Below, one piece after another: positions 24,117 through 32,387 of a stretch of DNA of 40,512 nucleotides. Location of the stretch: contig NZ_ANAE01000201.1 of assembly GCF_000341265.1 (NCBI RefSeq), forward strand, positions 1-40,512, in the 5' to 3' direction. How positions within the stretch are numbered: the first letter of the stretch is position 1; every line of letters starts with the position of its first letter. Made by a program: the position numbers and the translations under genes. The notes below the pieces were generated by a model. The model saw only the letters and a program-made list of their open reading frames with translations. It was not told the origin of the DNA and made no database searches. The stretch comes from Nocardiopsis prasina DSM 43845 (GTDB taxonomy: Bacteria > Actinomycetota > Actinomycetes > Streptosporangiales > Streptosporangiaceae).

Positions 24117-25742
24117 ATGAGCAGGGCACCTGTGCTCGGTTCGGCGGTAGACACCGCCGGGCCCGCGTTCGCCGCCAACGACGCCGCGAACCGCGCGCTC
24201 TCGCTGGAGCTGCGGGAGCGGATCGCGACCGCGGCCCTCGGCGGCCCCGAGAAGACCAGAGCGCGTCACGTCGAGCGCGGCAAGCTCCTCCCCCGCGACC
24301 GCGTCGACCTCCTCCTGGACCCCGGTTCCCCGTTCCTGGAGATCGCCCCGCTGGCCGCCTACGGCCTCTACGGAAGGGACGGCCAGGACGCCCCCGGGGC
24401 CGGGATGATCGCCGGGATCGGCCGCGTGGCCGGGCGTGCCACCGTGGTGGTGGCCAACGACGCCACCGTCAAGGGCGGCAGCTACTACCCGATGACGGTC
24501 AAGAAGCACCTGCGCGCCCAGGAGGTGGCGCTGCACAACCGCCTCCCCTGCGTGTACCTGGCCGACTCCGGTGGCGCGTTCCTGCCCATGCAGGACGACG
24601 TCTTCCCCGACCGCGAGCACTTCGGCCGCATCTTCTACAACCAGGCCACCATGTCCCGGGCGGGCATCCCGCAGATCGCGGCGGTCCTGGGCTCGTGCAC
24701 GGCGGGCGGCGCCTACGTCCCGGCGATGAGCGACGAGGCGGTGATCGTCCGCGAGCAGGGCACCATCTTCCTCGGTGGCCCGCCCCTGGTGAAGGCGGCC
24801 ACCGGCGAGGTCGTCACCGCCGAGGAGCTGGGCGGCGGCGACCTGCACTCGCGGGTCTCCGGGGTCACCGACCACCTCGCCGACGACGACGCCGACGCCC
24901 TCACCAAGGTGCGGCGGATCGTCGACACCCTGGGCCCGCTGGACCCCCCGGCCTGGGAGACCCGCGAACCCCGCCCGCCGGCGCTGGACCCCGAGGAGCT
25001 CTACGGTGTGGTCCCCGCTGACACCCGCACCCCCTACGACGTGCGCGAGGTCATCGGCCGCGTCGTGGACGGCAGCGAGTTCACCGAGTTCAAGTCCGAA
25101 TACGGCACCACCCTGGTCACCGGGTTCGCACGCGTCAACGGGCACCCGGTGGGAATCGTCGCCAACAACGGCATCCTGTTCGCCGAGTCCGCCCTCAAGG
25201 GCGCGCACTTCATCGAACTGTGCGACCGGCGTTCCATCCCGCTGGTCTTCCTCCAGAACATCTCCGGGTTCATGGTCGGCCGCGACTACGAGGCGGGCGG
25301 CATCGCCAAGCACGGCGCCAAGATGGTCACCGCCGTGGCCTGTGCCCGTGTCCCGAAGTTCACCGTGGTGATCGGCGGGTCCTTCGGCGCGGGCAACTAC
25401 TCCATGTGCGGCCGCGCGTACTCGCCCCGCTTCCTGTGGATGTGGCCCAACGCCCGCATCTCCGTCATGGGCGGGGAACAGGCCGCGTCGGTGCTGTCCA
25501 CCGTGCGCCGCGACCAGATGACGGCGCGCGGCGAGGAGTGGTCGGCCGAGGACGAGGAGGCCTTCAAGGCGCCCATCCGCGACCAGTACGAGGAACAGGG
25601 CAGCCCGTACTACTCCACCGCGCGCCTGTGGGACGACGGCGTCATCGACCCCGCCGACACCCGCGACGTGCTCGCCATGGCCCTGTCCGCCGCCCGCCAC
25701 GCGCCCCTGGAGCCGGTCGGCTACGGCGTCTTCCGGATGTGA
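24117..25742 (+). CDS. accD1: acyl-CoA carboxylase carboxyltransferase (methylcrotonyl-CoA type)
   Basis: This 541-residue beta subunit transfers CO2 from carboxybiotin to an acyl-CoA. It has both crotonase-fold halves: the N-terminal half with [20 protein letters not shown] and [16 protein letters not shown], and the C-terminal half with [26 protein letters not shown] and [26 protein letters not shown]. These are hallmarks of 3-methylcrotonyl-CoA carboxylase beta (MccB/LiuB) rather than propionyl-CoA carboxylase. The accD1-accA1-fadE19 order in mycobacteria is the same. I chose ATG 24117, with AGAGGA four to five bases upstream, over an in-frame GTG at 24084 that would lie inside operator 2. 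Confidence 0.93.
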   Translation: MSRAPVLGSAVDTAGPAFAANDAANRALSLELRERIATAALGGPEKTRARHVERGKLLPRDRVDLLLDPGSPFLEIAPLAAYGLYGRDGQDAPGAGMIAGIGRVAGRATVVVANDATVKGGSYYPMTVKKHLRAQEVALHNRLPCVYLADSGGAFLPMQDDVFPDREHFGRIFYNQATMSRAGIPQIAAVLGSCTAGGAYVPAMSDEAVIVREQGTIFLGGPPLVKAATGEVVTAEELGGGDLHSRVSGVTDHLADDDADALTKVRRIVDTLGPLDPPAWETREPRPPALDPEELYGVVPADTRTPYDVREVIGRVVDGSEFTEFKSEYGTTLVTGFARVNGHPVGIVANNGILFAESALKGAHFIELCDRRSIPLVFLQNISGFMVGRDYEAGGIAKHGAKMVTAVACARVPKFTVVIGGSFGAGNYSMCGRAYSPRFLWMWPNARISVMGGEQAASVLSTVRRDQMTARGEEWSAEDEEAFKAPIRDQYEEQGSPYYSTARLWDDGVIDPADTRDVLAMALSAARHAPLEPVGYGVFRM

Positions 25743-25749
25743 GGAACCC

Positions 25750-27837
25750 TTGACCACCACACCACAGACCACCGCGTCGCGCGGGGGTGTCACGCGCGTC
25801 CTGGTCGCCAACCGGGGCGAGATCGCGCTGCGCGTCATCCGCACCCTGCGCGGCATGGGCATCAGCCCCGCCGCCGTGTACACCGACGCCGACACCGGGG
25901 CACCGCACACCCTCGCCGCCGACGTGGCGCTCCGAGTCGACCACTACCTGGACTCCGACGGAATCGTCGCCCTGGCCGTGGACTGCGGGGCCACCGGGGT
26001 GCACCCCGGGTACGGTTTCCTGTCCGAGAACGCCGGGTTCGCCCGCGCCTGCGTGGACGCCGGGCTGGTCTTCGTGGGCCCGCCCGCCTCGGCGATCGAG
26101 GCCATGGGCGACAAGATCCGCGCCAAGGACACCGTGGCCGCCGCCGGCGTGCCGGTGCTGGGCGGATTCACCGAGAAGCCCGGTCAGCCCATGGACGACG
26201 ACGCCCTGCTGCGTGCCGCCGAGGAGACCGGCTACCCGCTGCTGATCAAGCCCTCTGCCGGGGGCGGCGGCAAGGGCATGCGGGAGGTGCGCTCGCCCGA
26301 CACCCTGGTCGCCGACGCCGCCGCCGCCCGCCGCGAGGCGCTGGCCTCCTTCGGCGACTCGACCCTGCTGGTGGAGAAGCTGGTCCAGCGGCCGCGCCAC
26401 ATCGAGGTGCAGGTCCTGGCAGACGGCCACGGCAACGTCCTCCACCTGGGTGAACGCGAGTGCAGTCTCCAGCGCCGCCACCAGAAGGTGGTGGAGGAGG
26501 CCCCCTCCCCGCTGCTCAGCGAAGCCCAACGCGCCGCCATGGGCGAGGCCGCGGTGGCCGCCGCCCACTCCTGCGGATACGTGGGCGCGGGCACGGTGGA
26601 GTTCATCGCCGAGACCGGTCCCGGCGGCGAACTGTCCTACTCGTTCCTGGAGATGAACACGCGCCTCCAGGTCGAGCACCCGGTCACCGAGGAGGTCGTG
26701 GCCGTACGCGGTGAACGCGGCGTCGACCTGGTGGAGCTCCAGGTCCGCGTCGCCTACGGGGACGCGCTGCCCTTCGCCCAGGAGGACGTCTCCTGGATCG
26801 GGCACGCGATCGAGTCCCGCGTGTACGCGGAGGACGCCGACCGGGGCTTCCTGCCCTCGGGCGGACCGATCCTCCTCCTGGAGGAGCCCTCCGGGCCCCA
26901 CGTGCGCGTGGACTCGGGGATCGCCCAGGGCGGGGCGGTGACCTCGGACTTCGACCCGATGCTGGCCAAGGTCGTCACCTGGGGCGCGGACCGGGCCGAG
27001 GCCCTGCGGCGGATGGACGCCGCCCTGGCCGCCCACACGCTGCTCGGCTGCGTGACCAACACCGCCTACCTGCGACGGCTGCTGCGCCACCCCCGCGTGG
27101 TCGCCGGAGACCTGAGCACCGACCTCATCGCCACCGACCCGCCCGAGGGCGCCCCCGACCTGCTTCCCGCCGTGTACGCGGCGGCCGCCCTGGACCACCA
27201 ACTGGACCTGGAGGGGCCGCCGGGCCCCGACCGCTTCGCCGTCCCGGACGGCTGGCGCATGGGCGGCCCCGCCTGGACCCCGTGGCGGCTGCGCGCGCCC
27301 GGGCACGAGGCCACCGTGGTGCGGGTGCGGCGCGACGGGGCGGCCGGGCACTACCTGGTCCAGCTGGAGGACCACGCCCCCGTCGCCCTCAGGGGCCACC
27401 GCTCCGCCGACGGGACCCGGCTCACCGTCACCGGCTCCGGCGGTACCGTCACCTACGCCCGTGCCGACGAGCCCGGCACGCACCACCGCTGGCTGGGGCT
27501 CGGCGGCGCGGCGTGGAGCCTGCACGAGGAACCGGTGGCCGCCGCCCTGCGTGAGGACGACGCCGCCGCCGACGGCACGGTCCGCAGCCCCATGCCGGGC
27601 ACCGTGCTCGACGTCCCGGTCAAGGTGGGCCAGGAGGTCTCCGCCGGGACCACCCTCGCCGTGGTCGAGGCGATGAAGATGGAGCACTCGGTGCCCTCAC
27701 CCGTTGACGGGACCGTCACCACCGTGGCGGTCCGCCCCGGGGTGCCGGTGCCCATGGACGCCGTCCTGGTCACCGTCGAACCCCTCCCCGCGTCGGCCGA
27801 GGACCCGGCCGCCACCCTTTCCCAGGAGCAGCGATGA
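25750..27837 (+). CDS. accA1: acyl-CoA carboxylase biotin carboxylase/BCCP subunit
   Basis: This 695-residue alpha subunit carboxylates its own biotin. The biotin carboxylase part (about 1-450) shows RVLVANRGEIALRVIRTLR, the ATP-grasp segment KPSAGGGGKGMR, EKLVQRPRHIEVQVL, and EMNTRLQVEHPVTE. A less conserved linker domain follows, and the C-terminal biotinyl domain carries VEAMKMEHS with the biotinylated Lys at about 643. Start TTG 25750 lies 7 bp after the carboxyltransferase stop with GAGGA just upstream; I see no better start. Its stop overlaps the next ATG by ATGA. With the preceding gene it forms the methylcrotonyl-CoA carboxylase of leucine degradation. Confidence 0.93.
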   Translation: MTTTPQTTASRGGVTRVLVANRGEIALRVIRTLRGMGISPAAVYTDADTGAPHTLAADVALRVDHYLDSDGIVALAVDCGATGVHPGYGFLSENAGFARACVDAGLVFVGPPASAIEAMGDKIRAKDTVAAAGVPVLGGFTEKPGQPMDDDALLRAAEETGYPLLIKPSAGGGGKGMREVRSPDTLVADAAAARREALASFGDSTLLVEKLVQRPRHIEVQVLADGHGNVLHLGERECSLQRRHQKVVEEAPSPLLSEAQRAAMGEAAVAAAHSCGYVGAGTVEFIAETGPGGELSYSFLEMNTRLQVEHPVTEEVVAVRGERGVDLVELQVRVAYGDALPFAQEDVSWIGHAIESRVYAEDADRGFLPSGGPILLLEEPSGPHVRVDSGIAQGGAVTSDFDPMLAKVVTWGADRAEALRRMDAALAAHTLLGCVTNTAYLRRLLRHPRVVAGDLSTDLIATDPPEGAPDLLPAVYAAAALDHQLDLEGPPGPDRFAVPDGWRMGGPAWTPWRLRAPGHEATVVRVRRDGAAGHYLVQLEDHAPVALRGHRSADGTRLTVTGSGGTVTYARADEPGTHHRWLGLGGAAWSLHEEPVAAALREDDAAADGTVRSPMPGTVLDVPVKVGQEVSAGTTLAVVEAMKMEHSVPSPVDGTVTTVAVRPGVPVPMDAVLVTVEPLPASAEDPAATLSQEQR

Positions 27838-28991
27838 ACCGCCACGAACTCTCGACCGAGCACGCCGACCTCCGGGCCGCCGTGGAGACCTTCGCCCAGA
27901 CCGAGGTCGCGCCGGTGATCGGCGACTTCTACGAGCGGGGCGCCTTCCCGTACGACATCGTCGCCAAGATGGGTCAGATGGGCCTTTTCGGGCTGCCGTT
28001 CCCCGAGGAGCACGGCGGCATGGGCGGCGACTACTTCGCCCTGTGCCTGGCCCTGGAGGAGCTGGCGCGGGTGGACTCCTCCGTGGCCATCACCCTCGAG
28101 GCCGGTGTGTCCCTGGGGGCGATGCCGATCCACCGCTTCGGCACCGAGGAGCAGAAGAAGACCTACCTGCCCAGGCTCACCTCGGGCGAGGCCCTCGGCG
28201 CCTTCGGGCTGACCGAGCCCGACGGTGGTTCCGATGCCGGAGCGACGAGGACCACCGCCCGCCTGGAGGACGGCGAGTGGGTGATCAACGGGACCAAGTC
28301 GTTCATCACCAACTCGGGCACCGACATCACCGCCCTGGTCACCGTGACCGCCGTGACGGGCAGGCGCGAGGACGGGCGGCCGGAGATCTCGTCGATCCTC
28401 GTTCCCAGCGGGACGCCCGGCTTCTCTGTCGGCCAGAAGTACTCCAAGGTCGGCTGGAACGCCTCGGACACCAACGAACTGGTCTTCGAGGACTGCCGGG
28501 TTCCCGAGGCCAACCTGGTCGGTGAGCGCGGCCGGGGCTACGCCCAGTTCCTGCGCATCCTGGACGAGGGCCGCATCGCCATCGCGGCGCTCTCCGTGGG
28601 GCTGGCCCAGGGCTGCGTGGACGAGAGCGTGCGCTACGCCCACCAGCGGCAGGCCTTCGGGAACAGCATCGGCCGCTACCAGGCGATCCAGTTCAAGATC
28701 GCCGAGATGGAGGCCCGCGCGCACGGCGCCCGCCTGGCCTACTACGACGCGGCCTCCCGGATGCTGGCCGGTGAGCCGTTCAAGAAGGAGGCGGCCATCG
28801 CGAAGCTGATCGCCTCCAACGCGGCGATGGACAACGCCCGCGACGCCACGCAGGTGTTCGGCGGCTACGGCTTCATGAACGACTACGCCGTGGGCCGCTT
28901 CTACCGGGACGCCAAGATCCTGGAGATCGGTGAGGGCACCAGCGAGGTGCAGAAGATGCTGATCGCCCGCGAGCTGGGCCTGCCCGCCTAG
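27834..28991 (+). CDS. fadE19: acyl-CoA dehydrogenase, probably isovaleryl-CoA dehydrogenase
   Basis: This 385-residue FAD enzyme introduces the alpha-beta double bond into an acyl-CoA. Typical signatures are present: LGAFGLTEPDGGSDAGATRTTA, NGTKSFITNSGTD for substrate/FAD contacts, the R-rich RQAFG segment, and the C-terminal QVFGGYGFMNDYAVGRFYRDAKILEIGEGTSEVQ. Sequence alone cannot separate short/branched-chain subtypes; its place behind methylcrotonyl-CoA carboxylase points to isovaleryl-CoA, the step before that carboxylase in leucine breakdown. Translationally coupled by a 4-bp overlap. A hairpin terminator at 29002-29045 closes the operon. The hydroxymethylglutaryl-CoA lyase and enoyl hydratase steps are not in the window. 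Confidence 0.9.
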   Translation: MNRHELSTEHADLRAAVETFAQTEVAPVIGDFYERGAFPYDIVAKMGQMGLFGLPFPEEHGGMGGDYFALCLALEELARVDSSVAITLEAGVSLGAMPIHRFGTEEQKKTYLPRLTSGEALGAFGLTEPDGGSDAGATRTTARLEDGEWVINGTKSFITNSGTDITALVTVTAVTGRREDGRPEISSILVPSGTPGFSVGQKYSKVGWNASDTNELVFEDCRVPEANLVGERGRGYAQFLRILDEGRIAIAALSVGLAQGCVDESVRYAHQRQAFGNSIGRYQAIQFKIAEMEARAHGARLAYYDAASRMLAGEPFKKEAAIAKLIASNAAMDNARDATQVFGGYGFMNDYAVGRFYRDAKILEIGEGTSEVQKMLIARELGLPA

Positions 28992-29318
28992 GCTCGACGG
29001 TCCCGGGGCGCCGGTCGGAGAGGCGACGCCCCGGGGCCGCCGCCCTCCGGCCCTGGGGGCCGAACTTTTCGGGGCTGCGGCGCGTCAACCGTGCTGGAGC
29101 CACTTCGCGCGTGACCGACTCGTCACTGGGAGAATGAGGCTCGCTTTCGGACCCCTACCCCCGAGGTTTCGACACAGTGACACCCTCTCCCCGCACCGAC
29201 GCTCTCCTGCCCTCCGAGCCGTCCCCAGGGACCCCGACCGGCCCGGCCCTGAGCCGGAGGGTCGCCACCGACCAGGTGCCCTGGTCCCACCGCCGTGTCT
29301 CCGAACGGGAGGAGCGGC
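28992..29318. other. 327-bp region between the leucine operon and the kinase gene
   Basis: It holds the operon terminator (29002-29045) and presumably the kinase promoter. A 5-bp inverted repeat GTGAC/GTCAC (29111-29115 with 29122-29126) is the only other element noticed. No gene is supported. Confidence 0.5.
29002..29045 (+). terminator. hairpin terminator after acyl-CoA dehydrogenase
   Basis: CCCGGGGCG (29002-29010) pairs with CGCCCCGGG (29037-29045) around a 26-base loop, 10 bp after the stop. Confidence 0.6.
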
Positions 29319-30881
29319 ATGGGTAGGCGCGCCACGGTGTCGGCCGTGCGCCCTCTCAGCGCCCACGACCCGGCCCGACTGGGTCCGCACCGGCTGGTCG
29401 GGCGGCTGGGCGCCGGCGGGATGGGCACCGTCTACCTCGCGCGGCCCTGGATCGGTCCTCCCGTGGCGGTCAAGGCCGTGCACCCCGAACTGGCGGACGA
29501 ACCCGAGTTCCGCTCCCGGTTCGCCAGGGAGGTCGACGCCCTGAGCCGGGTTCGCAGCCCGTTCGTCCCCCGCTTCGCGGGGGCCGCTCCCCATGCGGAG
29601 GTGCCCTGGCTGGCCACCGCGTACGTGGACGGTCCCACCCTCAAGGAGCAGGTGGAGAGGGGCGGTCCGCTGCGCGGAGGCCCCCTGACCGGGCTCGCGG
29701 CGGGGATGGCCGCCGCCCTGGCCGACATCCACGCCGCCGGGGTCATCCACCGCGACCTCAAACCGAGCAACGTGATCCTCTCCCCCGACGGCCCCAGAGT
29801 CCTGGACTTCGGCATCGCCGGAACCCTGGACGGCGCCGCACTCCCCGGCGGCGTGATGGGCACCCCGGGCTGGATCGCCCCGGAACGCTTCCGAGGAGGT
29901 CCCGCGACGGCCGCCTCGGACGTGTTCTCCTGGGGACAGCTGACCGCCTACGGAGCGACCGGACGCAACCCCTTCGGCCGGGGGAACCCCGAGGCCGTCG
30001 TCCGCCGGGTCATGCGCGGTGAGGCCGACCTGAACGGCGTGCCCCTGGAACTGGCCTCGCTGGTGCACGCGTCCCTGAGCCCCCTCCCGGGGTACCGGCC
30101 CGCACCGCACGAGATCCTCGGTGTCCTGGGGAACGGCCGCGGGGTACCGGACACCGGTGTCGTGGCCACCCGCATCGTGCGCGAGGAGTGGTCCTCGGCC
30201 GTGGTCAGCGGAGCCTCCCGGCACCGGCGTCTCCTTCGTCGGGGAGCGGCGGTCCTGGCGGTGGCCACCGTGGTCACGGCGGGCGCGGTCGTGGGCGTAC
30301 GGCACGGCGGCACCGGGGAGACCCCTGACCGGATCGGGATGTCCGGCGTGAACGAGGGGGGTGCCCGCCAGGGCGACGTGACGGACCGGACCGGGCGCTG
30401 GCCGCCGCCCGAGGCCACCGAGACGGCGGTCAACGCGGGACGGCGCAACGAGGTGGGCACCGAGAGACGGGGAGGCGGCTCCACTGCGCAGGAGGTTCGG
30501 GCCGAGTTCACCATGGGTGCCCCCGGACGCGACGGCGCCACCATCAGGGTCTCGGCCCCGGAACGGTCCCCGGACGGGACCCTCGTCTTCCAGGGAGAGT
30601 TCCACGGCGCCCAGGATCCCGCGTACGCGTACGGGTTCGCCAAGGATCAGTTCGCCGTCCTCACGGAGGAGGGTGAGTACTCCCCCGGTCACTTCCCCCT
30701 CGAGGAGGCCGACGACGCCGGTGTCCGCTTCTCCGTGGGGTTCGACGGAGCGCCGGACACCGGGCTCCTCGTCGTGCGCGAGAACGGTTACGTCAAGGAC
30801 GTGGACGGCGCCCCGCCGGTCGGGGTCTGCTACAGCGTGACGGACGCGGAGTTCTCTGTTGACTACACACAGTGCACATGA
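29319..30881 (+). CDS. membrane Ser/Thr protein kinase
   Basis: A 520-residue Hanks-type kinase. The cytoplasmic kinase domain (about 22-275) has the glycine loop GAGGMG (31-36), Lys52, the catalytic HRDLKPSN (144-151), DFG (163-165) and GTPGWIAPE in the activation segment, so it should be active. One transmembrane helix lies at about 308-328, after the RRLLRR stop-transfer-like cluster. The ~190-residue outer part starts with a disordered linker (about 330-400) and ends in a beta-rich domain with two cysteines near the C-terminus; no PASTA repeats. ATG 29319 has GGAGGAG five bases upstream; an in-frame GTG at 29295 is less likely. Downstream is a small protein with GarA-tail-like motifs, a possible substrate. 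Confidence 0.93.
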   Translation: MGRRATVSAVRPLSAHDPARLGPHRLVGRLGAGGMGTVYLARPWIGPPVAVKAVHPELADEPEFRSRFAREVDALSRVRSPFVPRFAGAAPHAEVPWLATAYVDGPTLKEQVERGGPLRGGPLTGLAAGMAAALADIHAAGVIHRDLKPSNVILSPDGPRVLDFGIAGTLDGAALPGGVMGTPGWIAPERFRGGPATAASDVFSWGQLTAYGATGRNPFGRGNPEAVVRRVMRGEADLNGVPLELASLVHASLSPLPGYRPAPHEILGVLGNGRGVPDTGVVATRIVREEWSSAVVSGASRHRRLLRRGAAVLAVATVVTAGAVVGVRHGGTGETPDRIGMSGVNEGGARQGDVTDRTGRWPPPEATETAVNAGRRNEVGTERRGGGSTAQEVRAEFTMGAPGRDGATIRVSAPERSPDGTLVFQGEFHGAQDPAYAYGFAKDQFAVLTEEGEYSPGHFPLEEADDAGVRFSVGFDGAPDTGLLVVRENGYVKDVDGAPPVGVCYSVTDAEFSVDYTQCT

Positions 30882-31327
30882 GCTCGGTGAAGGCCGACGC
30901 CCGACCCCGGTTCCCCGGGGACTCGACTGGCCACTTCCGGACACCCCTCCGCGCGTGCCGCGGAGCGGGCGCGGGGCGCGTGCCAGAGGACAAAGCGCAC
31001 CCCCGAGCCCCGCGGAGCCGCACCCCGGAACCCGTTCCACGCAGTGTTTCCGTACTGCGGGCGGCCGCCCCGGGCTCCGAACCCCGGGGAGCCGTCCACG
31101 GCCGCGAGCAGCCGGAGACGGGACCCTGATCACGGAGCGTACACACTCCCGAGCGCACCGGAGTAACCGGCCCAAGGGGTGACAAGGGCCGTCAAGCAGC
31201 ACAGAATGGAGCCACACGGCCGGTGCGAACCCCCTGCTCTTCGGGTTCGCCGAGACCCGGCCCGCCACGGCGGGCCCGCCAACGGGTCCCCGGCCGCTTC
31301 ACCGTTCCCCACCGGAGGAGACACCGG
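30882..31327. other. 446-bp intergenic region after the kinase
   Basis: A hairpin (30905-30920) follows the kinase stop and a second, GGCCCGC/GCGGGCC (31259-31265 with 31270-31276), lies in the leader of the next gene. Open frames here in several phases have atypical composition and no ribosome sites; I do not accept them. The kinase gene and the next gene therefore look separately transcribed. Confidence 0.5.
30905..30920 (+). terminator. short hairpin after the kinase gene
   Basis: CCCCGG (30905-30910) pairs with CCGGGG (30915-30920) around TTCC, 23 bp after the stop. A weak terminator candidate without a T-tract. Confidence 0.4.
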
Positions 31328-32014
31328 ATGGAAGGCGCACTGTCCCTGATCGCCCTGGTAGCCGTCGTGGTGTCGGCCGGGGCGATCACGGTCGCCGCGC
31401 ACTTTCGCAAGGAACGGGTCACCGAGCTCCAGAGCTGGGCGCGTGGACACGGCTGGCACTACACCGAACACCACCCGCGCCCCCTGGAGGAGGCCACCCT
31501 TCCGGTCGCCCTGCACGGCCCGGACCCGCGCGTACGGCACGTGCTCACCGGCCGACGCGGCGCGCACCTGGTCACCATGTTCGAGCTCACCCACTCCGAC
31601 CCGAACGCGCGACGCGGCACGGGGCGGCCACGGCGCACCCGACGCGTCGTGGCCGTGCACACCCCGGGTCCCGGGGCCGACCTGGAGATCCTCCGACGCG
31701 ACCTGGCGCGCACCGTCTCCCTCGACGCCAGCGGAGGGCCCGAGGAGGTCCGCCGCTCGTTCGCCGAGGCCTTCCGGACCGACGGCTCCGACGACCGCTT
31801 CACCGACGCGGTCCTGGACCACGACACCGTCTCCTGGCTGCTGGCGGACTCCCGATCCCGTTCCTTCCCGGTGCGCTTCACCGGCGGCCACGTACTGACC
31901 TGGGCGACCCTGCGCCTGGACCCCGACCGCGCCCTGGCGGCGGCCGACTACCTGATCGAACTGGTCAGCCGGGTGCCCGCCCGCGCCTGGGCGCACGACA
32001 CCGCCGGGTCCTGA
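31328..32014 (+). CDS. unrecognised protein with N-terminal membrane anchor
   Basis: I do not recognise this 228-residue protein. One hydrophobic helix at about residues 5-25 (LSLIALVAVVVSAGAITVAA) is followed by a soluble basic domain: a helix KERVTELQSWARGHGWHY, a beta-rich stretch with RHVLTGRRGAHLVTMFELTHSD, a basic loop (RRGTGRPRRTRR), and a helical end AADYLIELVSRVPARAWAH. No cleavage site is evident, so the helix is probably an anchor. ATG 31328 has GGAGGAG seven bases upstream and fixes the start. It lies between the kinase and the 52-residue repeat protein on the same strand. Confidence 0.82.
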   Translation: MEGALSLIALVAVVVSAGAITVAAHFRKERVTELQSWARGHGWHYTEHHPRPLEEATLPVALHGPDPRVRHVLTGRRGAHLVTMFELTHSDPNARRGTGRPRRTRRVVAVHTPGPGADLEILRRDLARTVSLDASGGPEEVRRSFAEAFRTDGSDDRFTDAVLDHDTVSWLLADSRSRSFPVRFTGGHVLTWATLRLDPDRALAAADYLIELVSRVPARAWAHDTAGS

Positions 32015-32066
32015 ACCCTCACCCCCGGACCCGGTCAGGGCCGTGCGCGCCGCCCCCGGGCGTGCG

Positions 32067-32081
32067 CCCCTGTCACAGGGG
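32067..32081. promoter_or_regulatory. 7-bp-arm palindrome before the mini-protein gene
   Basis: CCCCTGT (32067-32073) and ACAGGGG (32075-32081) flank a single C. It could be an operator for the mini-protein gene or a weak terminator for the gene ending at 32014. Confidence 0.4.
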
Positions 32082-32126
32082 GCCGATAAAATCCGGCGTA
32101 CCCCAACGCACAAGGAGCAGTACCCC

Positions 32127-32285
32127 ATGAGTGACCCCAACGCCACGCACCGCATCTCACGCGCGGACCTGTTCCGCGACGACGAGGAGGAGACCACTTC
32201 GGACCCCAACGCCACCGCGCAGATCTCCCGTGAGGACCTCTTCAAGGACGACCAGGACCCGAAGGGCCCGCGTGAGCGCGGCTGA
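32127..32285 (+). CDS. 52-residue protein of two GarA-tail-like repeats
   Basis: This small acidic protein is essentially a duplication: SDPNATHRISRADLFRDD (residues 2-19) and SDPNATAQISREDLFKDD (25-42), 14 of 18 positions identical, joined by EEETT and ending in a short polar tail. It has no membrane segment or cysteine. Each unit matches the form T-x-x-[IV]-x-R-x-D-[LF]-[LF], which is also the form of the phosphorylated N-terminal tail of GarA/OdhI (ETTSVFRADFL), but no FHA domain follows. Thr7 and Thr30 align with the phosphorylated Thr. ATG 32127 has AAGGAG nine bases upstream and a strong terminator follows, so the gene is well delimited. A kinase substrate or FHA-binding adaptor is proposed, not shown. 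Confidence 0.85.
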   Translation: MSDPNATHRISRADLFRDDEEETTSDPNATAQISREDLFKDDQDPKGPRERG

Positions 32286-32306
32286 CCGGCCCCTCCCCGC
32301 AACGAC

Positions 32307-32341
32307 GGAGCGCCCACCCCCACACGGGGGACGGGCGCTCC
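32307..32341 (+). terminator. two-stage hairpin after the mini-protein gene
   Basis: GGAGCGCCC (32307-32315) pairs with GGGCGCTCC (32333-32341), with an inner CCCCC/GGGGG stem (32317-32321 with 32326-32330). A strong terminator 21 bp after the stop, also serving as a barrier before convergent thrS. Confidence 0.85.
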
Positions 32342-32387
32342 TCTCGTCCTGGGCGTACGCGCGTCTCTCCGCGGCGCTCCGCCGCCC

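Noticed and set aside
25642..27687. 681-codon minus-strand frame opposite accA1
   Set aside because: It mirrors the biotin carboxylase gene, is composed mainly of Gly, Val, His and Arg and matches no family; a composition artefact.
30872..31129. 85-codon plus-strand frame after the kinase
   Set aside because: It overlaps the kinase 3' end, has no ribosome site and is a random Arg/Pro/Gly mixture.
29085..31268. 727-codon minus-strand frame opposite the kinase
   Set aside because: It is antisense to an intact kinase and runs through both flanking intergenic regions with no start signal.
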